Positions 35,967 through 46,439 of a stretch of 64,000 bases of DNA are shown piece after piece. The position numbers were made by a program, and so were the translations under genes. The notes beneath the pieces are model-generated. The model did not search any database. It was given only the letters and a program-made list of their open reading frames with translations, and was not told the DNA's origin. Numbering within the stretch: position 1 is the first letter of the stretch; the number at the start of each line of letters is the position of its first letter. The DNA comes from Zygnema cylindricum (lineage: Eukaryota > Streptophyta > Zygnematophyceae > Zygnematales > Zygnemataceae), in the NCBI GenBank assembly GCA_037447655.1, contig JBBHKE010000045.1, positions 122,177 through 186,176 on the forward strand, read 5' to 3'.

Positions 35967-36960
35967 TGCAACTCTGAGACCTCCATAGGTACTCAGAGTA
36001 GGCAGCTTGCTAGAAGCCTTTAGGATAACCTCAGTTCTTTAAGTTTTGTCTGAATATTGCTGACACACTGACAGAATACAGACTGACCAGTTTGCACTCC
36101 TTGGAAAAACTGACTCCCCTGAGTATGCCACAAAAAGAATCCTTGAATTTGCTCCCCTGAGCAGTTAATTATCAATGGTCAAAGATGACCCTTTTATACA
36201 AAAGCTCTCTGAGAGGGAGGCGGCTACCTCTAATTTTCTAAGTCCTAAACCCCTCTCTAAACCCTCTCCTACTGATGTACGGAACCAATCAATTGAGTGT
36301 ACAGTACAGAAAGGTACTTCGTCCGAAGTACTTTTTGTACGGCCATTGTACGATATGGCAAGAAAGACGACTCTTGTCATATCCAGGTTCGCCATAATAT
36401 GTCCCGGAGATGCCGTCATCCAATGTCATGCTGCCACGTGTCACCCGTTGTGGTTATGACCGAAAAGTGCCAAATCGACCATTCCGCGATGCCGGCTTCT
36501 TTCTCCGTCGTTAGATTAATGTCGGCCTTAATTTATAGCCGTTAAAAATACAAGTAGTACATTTCCGGTGTAATTCTATTTTTAACTGTGTCTGTGTGAT
36601 TGTGGTCCGTTTGTCAGTAAATCGAATTTCTCTTTTTCGTCATCTTTAAGTAGCTATCTTACCCTATATACTTCATTATTGGTCTTAGACTACAAGGTAA
36701 GACTAACGGCTACTTTGACGGATGGTAGGTACCAGGATTTAATCCTGGGTCCGTCAATCCTTTCGGTAAGTTTACCAAGAATCAGCCTTCTGAACTCTAG
36801 AAGGAGCATAGGCAGCCATGGCTCTACCTTCCTCTCCAGCCTTCAGTGACTACGACAAGTATGGGGGCTAGAGAGAGAAGCTAGAAGCAGGCTGCCTCTG
36901 CTTTTTCCTGCTCTTATTTAAATCTTTTAACTAACCTAGAAAATACCTTTTATTTCAACA
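35967..36960 (-). repeat. 3' LTR of copia element 2 (994 bp)
   Basis: Pairs with 41331-42323. The two differ by scattered point changes and small indels (visible differences include GAGTGTACAGTAC / GAGTGTATAGTAC), so the insertion is not recent. The LTR holds the conserved hairpin 36715-36757. Confidence 0.92.
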
Positions 36961-37213
36961 CTCCCCTTATTTTCTAGTCACTTTTGATTTTAAGTCCATA
37001 TCTCTCTCTGCAGAAAATTAATTTAGAAGAAGGTACCGGCTTGGTCATCATGTCTGCCACCATCTCACTGTCTAGTCTGTATTCTAGACTTTTTATTTTG
37101 TTCTCCACCTTTTCCCTAACAAAGCTAAGTCTGATGTCCATGTGTTTTTCTTTAAAATGATGTTTAGGATTAGCAGCAATTGCAATTGCTGCTTGATTAT
37201 CACAGAATATTTT

Positions 37214-40200
37214 CTAAATTCCACTCTTAAGATGCCCCAATTCACCAAGCAAGGATTTAACCCACATCAATTCCTTCACAACAGAGTAAGATGCCATATA
37301 CTCTGCCTCCATGGTAGACTGAGTAATGACCTTTTGCTGCTTACTGCTCCAGCAACAAGCACTATTCCCCACATACAACACATATCCAGATGTACATCTT
37401 CTCATCGAAGCATCCCCATAGCTAGCATCACTCCAAGTGGTGATGTCACTGTTTTCCCCACCCACATGCAGCCATAAATCCCTAGTTCCTATGAGATATC
37501 GGAGGACCCTTTTTGCTGCTTCCCAATCCCTTTTGGTTGGAGCATTAAGACTCCTACTTAGCACTCCTACAGCTGCTGCCAAATCCGGTCTGGTACAATT
37601 GATAAAATATATCAGACTGCCCACTGCCTGTCTGTATGGAATAGTCTGCATAAACTTCTTCTCTTCTGGACCTAGTTCATCATCTAGAATTAGGATGTCT
37701 CCTTCCTCACTCCCCTCACTTCCCTTGTCTAGATCCATGGGAGTCCTGCAACTGTTGGCTTTGTTCATCTGAAATTTTTCCAGCATGTTTCCAATTGCCT
37801 CTTTCTGAGTTTAGCCAATTATCCTCTTTTTCCTATTTCCCTCTACTTGTATTCCCAAAATATATCTAGCCTCCCCCATATCTTTCATTTCGAATCTTCC
37901 CTTTAGATCTGTTTTTAGTTTGTAAATTTTCTTTAATGACTTACTTAGAACAAGAAGATCATCAACGTAAATTGCAATAAAGATGACACCTTCCTCGTCT
38001 TACAAAACATAAATTGAATGGTCTGAACTGATGCGAAAGTATCCCAGACTGGTAATGAACTCATCAAGTTTCTTGTTCCACTGTCTGGGCGCCTGTTTCA
38101 AACCATAGTGAGATTTGATTAGTCGGCATACCTTACTTTCCTCTCCTTGTTCCACGAATCCTTCCGGTTGTCGCATGAAGATCTCCTCCTCTATTTCTCC
38201 ATGTAGGAACGCTGTTTTTATGTCCATCGGGTGGACTTCCATGTCTTCTACAGCTGTCAGACTGAGAAGTATTCGGACTAAGGGAAATCTGACGACCGGA
38301 GCGAAGGTTTCTTTGTAGTCTATTCCCTCTTTCTGAGTAAAACCTTTCACCACTAACCGAGCCTTATAGCGCTCAATTGTATTGTCCGAATTCAGTTTTA
38401 GTTTGAAAACCCATTTACATCCAATTGGTTTTCTATCGGGTGGACAGTCCACCAGCTCCTATGTATCAGCCACCATGATTGAAGTCATCTCTTTATTGAT
38501 GGCCGTCTTCCACCGGTTTTTTTCCGGACAGTTCATTGCCTATTCATATGTTTGAGGTTCATCCGGGTGAGATAGTTTAGTTACCTTGTTATTAACTTGT
38601 TTCTCTTGAAGCCTTTTGCTGCTTCTTCTCCCTCCCTCAAAAACTGCGGCTAGAATAGATGGTTCTCGTGGATTCTTTCGATTCACCACGCCTTCTCCCT
38701 TGTCCCTCGGATCTATATCCGTTTCCACCACGTCTTCCGCTTGTGTCATTAGCGTTTCCAAGTTCAAGTCTTTCTCTGTCTGTTTGAATCGGCAAGAATA
38801 TCATCCAAACCTGCAAGAGTATCATCTTCTTGAAAACCCGGATAGTTAGGGAGATGAAAGTCAACAGAATTGTCTGACTCAACTCTGATTCTGACTGGTT
38901 TTGAGGATTTAAAGGGATCTACCGACTTCCCTTCATCCATAGCTACCAGATGTTTAACAAATATTATATCTTCTCTCTTTAGATCATATACTGTATACCC
39001 TTTTACATCCTCATCATATCCTAGCAAGTATCCTGGTTTCCCTTTAGGATCTAGTTTCCAGTTTGATTTATCTGTATCTAAACTGAAGACTTTACTACCG
39101 AAAACCTTTAAATGAGATAGATCTGGTTTTCGGCCGGTCCATTTCTCATATGGAGTTTGGCCTTTCACCGCCGAAGTTAGAACTCTGTTTCTCAAATAAT
39201 TTGCACATTTCATAGCTTTTGCCCAAAATCTTTTTCCTATCCTTTTATCTGATAACCTACTCCGTGCACTATCATTTAGTGTCCTATTTAATCTCTCGGT
39301 AACACCATTCTGTTCCGGGTTTTCTGGAACTGTCTTTTGATGTTGAACACCATCCTCCCTTAAGAACTCTTCAAACTGATTGGAGGTATATTCTCCTCCA
39401 TTGTCACTTCTTACTCTCTTTATTGAGGTCTCGTGAAGTTTCTCGACCCATGCCTTATATTGTTTGAAATACTCCAGAGTTTCTGATTTATTTTTCAGAA
39501 AGTATACTCAAGAGTACCGGGACCAATCATCAGTAATGGTTGGCATAAATCTTTTGCCTCCGGGTGATGGCACTCTCGCCGGTCCCCAAATGTCCGTGTG
39601 TACCAAATTAAGAACTTTTTCTCTTTTATAAGTTGCTTCCTTTGGGAATGGTAATCTGTTTGCTTTACCTTGAGCACACCCACTACAATCACTCACATTA
39701 TCATTTTCCCCAAAGCGTATCCTTTCAACTACTCCCAACTTTTTCATTTCTCTTAACTTTTCTAGATTCACATGCCCAAGTATCTTATGCCACAACATAA
39801 TATCATTGACACCAGCATAGTAAAGTTTGAGTTTTTCATTACTTAAAGCAAGCCTGAACATTCCTTGGGTACCTTTCTCAGCAGTGAAATACACATCTTC
39901 CTCAAAGCTAGCTGTAAAGACTCCTTGTCTGGTGCTAGTTTCAAATCCTTTATCATCTAATACAGACGTAGAGATAAGATTATTGTTTAACTCCGGAATA
40001 AACAATACATCGGAGAACGTAACTATTGAGGTTTTTCCCTTCACTACGACTTTCAGATCTACCGATCTAACATAAGTAGTGGTCACTACCCTCCCATCCC
40101 CATATTCAATCTCTACTGTAGGGATATTTCTCAGCTAAGTAAACATATGCTTTTCTTTGCACATGTGCAATCAATGCACCTGAATCCACAATCCAGCCTC

Positions 40201-41330
40201 CTTCACCTTTCAGTCCACCGAAAGCACATTTTTGCTTTCGTGGAATTTCGACTTCTGTTTTTGCCTCCAACTCCTCATCCAAAAGAAGTTCGTCGTCCTC
40301 CTCATCGGATTCCTCCTCGAGTACCAGTGTGACAAGTGCCTTTTTCTTCCCTCGTGTTTGACCCCCGGTCTGCCCCTCCTTTATCCAAAGCTCGGTCAGT
40401 TTGGTGCATTCTGCCATGTAATGCCCGGGTTTCTTACAAAAGTGACAAAGCCCCTTTGGTCCCCTCGTTCCGGATTCATCGGATTGATTTTTCAGGTCTT
40501 CCCCTCCATGACTTCCTAGGGGTTTCCGTGAATCTTTGTTTCTCCAACTTGCTCCAGCCGCCAAGGCTTGTCCGTTCTTAACTCCCCTTCGGATTTCGAT
40601 TGTATTTTCTCGGACGAGAATCATACCAACTACTGAATTCTATACCCACCTAGAGTCCGGTAGATCCTGTACCCGGTTTACAATGTTCTCATACTCATCG
40701 CGTAGTTTCATGAGTAAACAATGTACCTTTGCCTTCTGGGTTTCTACTTTTTCGGCACACTCTAACTCCATGAAAAGTATAGCCAGCTCATTGCAAAAAT
40801 CGAGCATCTTCTCTCCTTTGTGAAAGTATCCATTGATCCTTTGATCTGCTAGCTTCTGTTTCTGAATAGTACCGCTACGGTACATCTTTATAAGCGCATC
40901 CCACAGATTGGATGCCCTTTCCACTTGTAAATAAGGACCAGCGAGTCCTTGTGTGAGATGACGGAGGATAAAATGCTTAGCTGCCATTTCGTTGTAGTCC
41001 CAAGTATCGATATCATTCTCCTCATTCCTCGGAATAGAAGACATGAAAGCAGATCCGATTGCTATAGGTGTGGATTTCTCTTTTTCTTTCCCTTTTTCCA
41101 TCACGATGCTTTCTTCGTCTTCTGATTCCTCTGATGACGGTGGATCTGGTTTCCTACCAAATCTGCTTCATCCAAACCCTGTAGGAATAGCAGGACCGGA
41201 TTGGCGCTTCACTCGCCCACTCAGTATTCCCCAAAATCTTTTCTCACATAGGGCTCCCATCATCATACTCTCCCAGTAGATGAACCATGTCCCATTGAAT
41301 ATGGGCACCCTAGAGGGTGGGCCCATAACC
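37214..41330 (-). pseudogene. gag-pol remnant of copia element 2
   Basis: On the minus strand: gag with FNGTWFIYW (about 41290) and a knuckle CHFCKKPGHYMAEC (about 40450-40410), protease WIVDSGA (about 40185), GAG-pre-integrase and integrase CSGCAQGKA and VHTDIWGPA (39700-39570), RT with [19 protein letters not shown] and GLKQAP (38430-38070), YVDD at about 37970, RNase H WSDASYGDA and MEAEYM (37430-37290). Breaks are present: an in-frame stop after the early gag segment, frame changes at about 40100, 39495, 39213, 38767, 38540 and 37990, and a stop near 37815. Less decayed than element 1 but not functional. Confidence 0.9.
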
Positions 41331-42323
41331 TGTAACTTTGAGACCTCCATAGGTACTCAGAGTAGGCAGCTTGCTAGAAGCCTCTAGGATAACCTTAGTT
41401 CTTTAAGTTTTGTCTGAATATTGCTGACACCCTGGCAGAATACAGACTGACTAGACTGCACTTCTTGGAAGGGCTGACTCCCCTGAGTCTGCCACAAAAA
41501 GAATCCTTGAATTTGCTCCCCTGAGCAGTTAATTATCAATGGTCAAAGATGACCCTTTTATACAAAAGCTATTTGAGAGAGAGGCGGCTACCTCTAATTT
41601 TCTAAGTCCTAAACCCCTCTCTAAACCCTCTCCTACTGATGTACGGAACCAATCAATTGAGTGTATAGTACAGAAAGGTATTTGGTCCGAAGTACTTTTT
41701 GTACGGCCATTGTACGATATGGCCAGAAAGACGCCTTCTGCCATATCCGGGTTTGCTATAATATTTCCCGGAGATGCCGTCATCGATGTCATGCTGCCAC
41801 GTGTCACCCGTCGTGGTTATGACCGAAAACCGCCAAATCGACCATTCCGCGATGCCGGCTTTTTTCTCCGTCGTTAGATTAATGTCGGCCTTAATTTATA
41901 GCCGTTAAAAATACAAGTAGTACATTTCCGGTGTAATTCTATTTTTAACTGTGTCTGTGTGATTGTGGTCCGTTTGTCAGTAAATCGAACTTCTCTTTTT
42001 CATCATCTTTAAGTAGCTATCGTACCCTATATACTTCAACACTGGTCTTAGACTACAAGGTAAGACTATTGGCTACTTTGACGGATGGTAGGTACCAGGA
42101 TCTAATCCTGGGTCCGTCAATCCTTTTGGTAAGTTTACCAAGGATCTGCCTTTTGAACTCTAGAAGGAGCATAGGCAGCCATGGCTCTACCTTCCTCTCC
42201 AGCCTTCACTGACTACGACAAGTATGGGGGCTAGAGAGAAAAGCTAGAAGCAGGCTGCCTCTGCTTTTTGTTGCTCTTATTTAAATCTTTTAACTAACCT
42301 AGAAAATACCTTTTATTTTAACA
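41331..42323 (-). repeat. 5' LTR of copia element 2 (993 bp)
   Basis: Starts TGTAACTTTGAG and ends TTTTAACA. Its inner edge adjoins the primer-site string (41313-41330). Contains the hairpin 42078-42120. Confidence 0.92.
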
Positions 42324-42328
42324 CCCTC

Positions 42329-42796
42329 GATGTCACCGCTCATCCAACATGGTTTTTTATCGCGCTTGAGGACTGAGGCTCCACCTTTGCCCACATAAGG
42401 CAATTTGATCCGGCGGATCCCTGGCTAACGTCGGTGGTTCGTGGGTACCACGGTTTTTGGGTAAATGTTCCAGAATTATTACGTCATCATCATCCGTGGG
42501 ACCCCCGGTTGTACAATATCCTCAAATATTGTCGAATAACTCCCGAGTTACTCGCTCTCCGAGATGCTCGTACTTTGGTATTGCAAAAGTTTTGCAATGT
42601 CGAAGTGACACGTTCTCGTTTATGGGAAATACAAAGGGTTCTGCCTCCGATTAGGCCCCTCTCACCACCAAGAGGAGAGGATTTGCCACTATTAATCGCG
42701 GCACTCAGTCAACAAGTGGCGGCCCAACAAGAACAAATGAGAGCAGATCGAGAGCAGTTGACGAGGCCCACACGGGAGTTGTCCAAAAAAAAAAGC
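42329..42796 (+). pseudogene. Acidic ORF of unknown function, 3' part
   Basis: Frame starting GATGTCACC just after the copia target duplication. It has one in-frame TGA (about 42377), then ADPWLTSVVRGYHGFWVN, HHHPWDPRLYNILKYC, and a C-terminal Gln/Glu/Arg-rich helix with QQVAAQQEQMRADREQ that looks like a coiled coil. Continuation of the 34730-35960 frame is inferred from position and strand. It ends in an apparent donor GGTAAT near 42798. Function unknown. Confidence 0.5.
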
Positions 42797-42934
42797 GGTA
42801 ATTGGTATGTATTTTTAACTCCGGCAATATTCATCCTAACTCTATCACTTCTCATCTCTAACCCACTCACTTACTTTGTGTTTTTGTTTATCTCTAGTGG
42901 TTTGTTTGACATAGCCACGACTTTGCTTCGTCGC

Positions 42935-43104
42935 TGAAGCAGCGACGACTTTCTGTCGTCGCTGAATCTTGAAAAGGCACCGGCTTCCTCGACCAGCGAC
43001 GACTTCTTGTGGTCGCTAAATCTTGTATAGGCATCGGTTGCTTGAACCAGCGACGATCAACATTCGTCGTTTATTTTAACGACGACTACTGCTCGTCGTT
43101 GAAT
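42935..43104. repeat. CGACGAC hairpin cluster, upstream of the transposase
   Basis: Hairpins at 42935-42968 (CAGCGACGAC, short loop, GTCGTCGCTG), 42991-43020 and 43045-43104. They lie in the intron-like stretch between the acidic ORF and the transposase exon. Confidence 0.85.
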
Positions 43105-43189
43105 TGTTTTTTCTTTATAGTATATACTTTTTCCTATATGAATTAAGACGGACATATTCTTGTTTTTTTTTCCTTTCCTCTCGTTGCAG

Positions 43190-44996
43190 AATACCAAAAG
43201 GCAGGTCTGTGGTGGAAGGGCAGGGTTGCGACACTGAGAAGCATACGGGCGACCAAACACACTTTGTCCTCTGCGGGATTTCGAAGACGAAGTGTGGTGG
43301 TGACAAAGGCACTGCCGGGTAGGGGGACGAAGGAATTACCGTGGGTCACAGCGGTGCACTCGGAGTTGGTGGATGAATTTTACCGGTTCAAGAAGGCGGG
43401 AATGAAAATGTCGCAAACCATTGTAGGGACCATGGCAGTTCGTATCATTGAACGTATGAAGGAGGAGAATAAGAGACTATTCATTGACAAAAAAGGTAAG
43501 GAGATAAAAATGAAAATGACAAAACGATGGACTCAACAATTTTGCAAAAAACACAGTATTCTGACGAGGGCTCAAAAAAGAAAGTTATAATTAAGCCCGG
43601 AGAATGAGGAATACATCGAAAAAACTGTAGCATATCACGTGGGCGAATTAAAAAGAGGATTTTTATTGGGTAAATTTTTTGAACCATTGTACAACTCATT
43701 GCTATATGTTGTAATATATGTTACATATATTATTTTAAATTTTGTTTTCTTGGGATATAAATTCAAATATGCGAATGAAAGTAGTTGCCCCTACTATCAT
43801 ATTTTTTTGTATTGTGTTTTTTTTACAATTTTATGTGTTATTGTGATTATAGGTCGCTACAACGAGGATCTAGTCGAAAACATGGACGAGACCCACGTGA
43901 TTGTAAATATGGATAACAAAAAGACGTTGGGTTTTCGCGGGGACGAGGTGGTAAAATACGCGGATGTTGCCGGAGGTGGAGAGTCGATGACTTTGATGGT
44001 TCGACTCACGGGCGGAGTGAACGCCCGAATTGAATCTCCTATGTTAATCTTCGCCAACAAGCTTCGTAGTTACCCCATCAAGGGTATCCAAGATGACATA
44101 CCAGGTGTTTTTCTTTCCCTATGTGTTTTCTTCCATGTAAATATTGACGCTATTGTCTAACTTTTTCTCCCTTGTACTCATCACCCAAAATATTAAATAT
44201 AGGGTGATGTGTTGTTTATATTGATTTCTCCAAATACACTTCTCGCCCTCTCTCTCCCTCCCTCACTCTTAATCTTTTCCTACTTTTTTGTAGGAGTTTG
44301 TTACCGTACCGGGCCGAAAGGTTGGAACGACAAGACGGTCTTCCCGCAATGGATCGCAGAACCGAGGTCATACCAAGGAGACCGTGATGGGCGTGAAAAA
44401 CTTATATTTTTGGACAATTGTGGCGGTCACAATATGTTCGAGGAATTAAACACCGCGTTACTCGCAGAGAGAAGAACACTCCAATTTTTTCCTCCGTGTG
44501 CAACGCATTTAGTGCAACCTGCCGATTCATTTGTAATTTCTAAAATCAAAGAGGTGTGGTCAAGAAAATGGGAAGATTGGAAGATGAAGGGGGTAGAGAG
44601 CCACAAGTGGTCCTTACCTAGGGGCAAAAAATGGTCTGGGAAGTTAGTTGGACCGGGGAAAGCCTTTTTCTTAAAGTTGGCACGCGATTCGATACGAGAG
44701 GTGAACGAAATGAGGACAAAAATGGCATGGGATATGCACGAAAGGCGATGATCCAATGTGGATTGTCATTAAAGGATGGAAAATGGAAGGAGAGTATACT
44801 TACACAAGACTTGCAAGTCATAATTATGAAATGGTGAAACCATTTCGACGGCGACGAGGTGCCATCTCCTTCGGCTCCCGCTCGGGATTTACTCGAACTC
44901 CTTCGAGAGGCCGACATCCAAAAGGATAAAGCCAGTCATGACGAAGACTTAGAGGACTACAATGATTTTGAGGCACTTTATAGCCAGGTGGTTTAA
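43190..44996 (+). pseudogene. pogo/CENP-B-type DDE transposase, three exons, inactivated
   Basis: Exons 43190-43669, 43853-44104 and 44294-44996 with GT..AG junctions and matching phases. Exon 1 holds a helix-turn-helix resembling CENPB/Tc5 domains (KEIKMKMTKRWTQQFCKKHS). Exon 2 starts the DDE_1 catalytic core with NMDETH. Exon 3 has LIFLDNCGGHN and THLVQPADS, giving three catalytic Asp residues (36 residues between the second and third). Lesions: in-frame TAA at 43588, a frameshift between about 44700 and 44745 (the downstream frame continues YARKAMIQCGLSL) and an in-frame TGA at 44835; the ancestral stop is TAA at 44994. The true N-terminus is not fixed. In this family the protein cuts and pastes DNA at TA targets. 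Confidence 0.85.
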
Positions 44997-45289
44997 TTAG
45001 GAGAGGTGGTAAAATGGATAATGGGAGTTTGCCAAAAAAATTAGCAAATGTGAATTTGTTTGGTTTTTTTTTTTGTAGTTTTATATTGGTAGTTTAATAT
45101 TTGTTCTTTTCTTTTACTGCAGCATGCAGTATACATTGTATTTCTTTCTTTGACGTTGAATATTATATCTCCCTCTTTGTTTTTTTGTTTTCATATTTTG
45201 TCTACGCAAGTTGAATGGTCAAAATAATGGATCAAATGTATTTCTAGTGATGGTGTAAAAATGTATCCTAAATTGCAGATTAAGTCTGT

Positions 45290-45781
45290 CATTCAGCGAC
45301 GACACATTGTCGTCGCTGAATGGCCGAATATAAAATATATCATTCACCGACGACATAGCTTCGTCGCTGGGTGGCAGAAGTTACTGTATGACATAAATAT
45401 AACAAGGATAAGAGAGACATATATATAAAGTGGAGAGACCATGTGAGAGAAAGGGACACAAAAATAAAGAAAGAATAGAATAGAGACAGATAAGAAAAGA
45501 GATAACACTTTCTGTTGACACGTCGGTGCTGAATGGTGAAAAATGAAACATGCCATCAGCACCGAGAAATTGTCGTCGTTGTATGGCAAGATAGAAAAAC
45601 ATACCATTCAGCTACGAGACAGTTTCGTCGCTGAGTACCGTAAGACCTTGTTTTGAAACATTGTCGGTGCTGAGTGGTGAAAATTCAAACATGCCATTCA
45701 GCACCGAGAAATTATCGTCGTTGCCAAGCACGATAGAAAAACATACCGTTCAGCGACGAGACAGTTTCGTCGCTGAGTACC
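45290..45781. repeat. CGACGAC hairpin cluster, downstream of the transposase
   Basis: Six hairpins: 45290-45322 (15-bp perfect stem CATTCAGCGACGACA / TGTCGTCGCTGAATG with a 3-base loop), 45341-45374, 45552-45586, 45605-45639, 45693-45729 and 45747-45781. Units of about 95-145 bp recur with GAAAAACATACC.TTCAG and TGCCATCAGCACCGAGAAAT motifs. Confidence 0.9.
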
Positions 45782-45790
45782 ATAAGTGAG

Positions 45791-46435
45791 AGAGAGACAG
45801 ACAAAATAAAAAGGGAGATTGACTGATATGGAATAAATATTAAAATGAAAATAGGGTCACAACTACAAAAAAAAGTGAGAGAGAACAATGAGATGTATGA
45901 CAACCAAAATAATTAACAAAGCTCACACACTTCATCAAGTGTATTGTTTAACATTTACAAAACATGGAGAAATAAAATCACAGCACCCGTCATTTTAACA
46001 ACATCAAAAGGAATTACAATTATAAAAATAATACAATAATACACCTCGAACTAAATTAATTCCTTTTCGTCTAAGAATGACAAAGATGTTCACCGTAAAA
46101 AAACTACAATATGTACAATTAAATACCTATTTTTCAAGCTTGAATAAAATAATAGTTTACATAAACGAAATGTACATCGCCCATAAAAATTATTCTTTGC
46201 AACAAATGATATTCTAATAACCTTCTCTAACTCATGTAAAAATTTGTTTGGTAGTCCTAATATTAAATGGAGTAAAGAAAGCTCCATGACATTCCCACAA
46301 TCCGTCCGTTTGTTCCTCAATCACAATCAGTTCACTAAATGAAATCCCGTGCCTACAACAAAGAAAAAAATACAACAATGGAGTTAGTTAAAAAAATTAG
46401 TGACATTAATGTGTATTTTTAATGCAGGGATTAAA
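45791..46435. other. Gene-free AT-rich spacer
   Basis: No coding or repeat structure was recognised; the true right end of the DNA transposon may lie here. Confidence 0.45.
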
Positions 46436-46439
46436 TGAG

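Larger units (their letters stand above)
35967..42323 (-). mobile_element. Ty1/copia element 2 (6357 bp)
   Basis: Minus-sense: 3' LTR 35967-36960, purine tract 36961-36974, gag-pol 37142-41330, 5' LTR 41331-42323. LTRs start TG and end CA. Flanking 5-mers are CCCCC (35962-35966) and CCCTC (42324-42328), one mismatch. It is related to element 1 (same gene order, same primer-site string) but its LTRs form a distinct subfamily. It was inserted in the acidic ORF of the DNA transposon. Confidence 0.92.
33001..45790 (+). mobile_element. Remains of a large pogo/CENP-B-like DNA transposon, interrupted by copia element 2
   Basis: All coding traces, except those of copia element 2 (35967-42323), read on the plus strand. 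An upstream acidic/proline-rich region is followed by an intron-containing DDE transposase (43190-44996). Clusters of CGACGAC hairpins lie at 33754-34625, 42935-43104 and 45290-45781, on both sides of the copia insertion, tying the two halves together. Terminal inverted repeats and target duplications were not located, so the boundaries are approximate and the unity of the element is an inference. Confidence 0.6.

Noticed and set aside
42935-45781. CRISPR array
   Set aside because: The repeats are palindromes of unequal spacing and similar inter-repeat sequence in a eukaryotic transposon, without cas genes.
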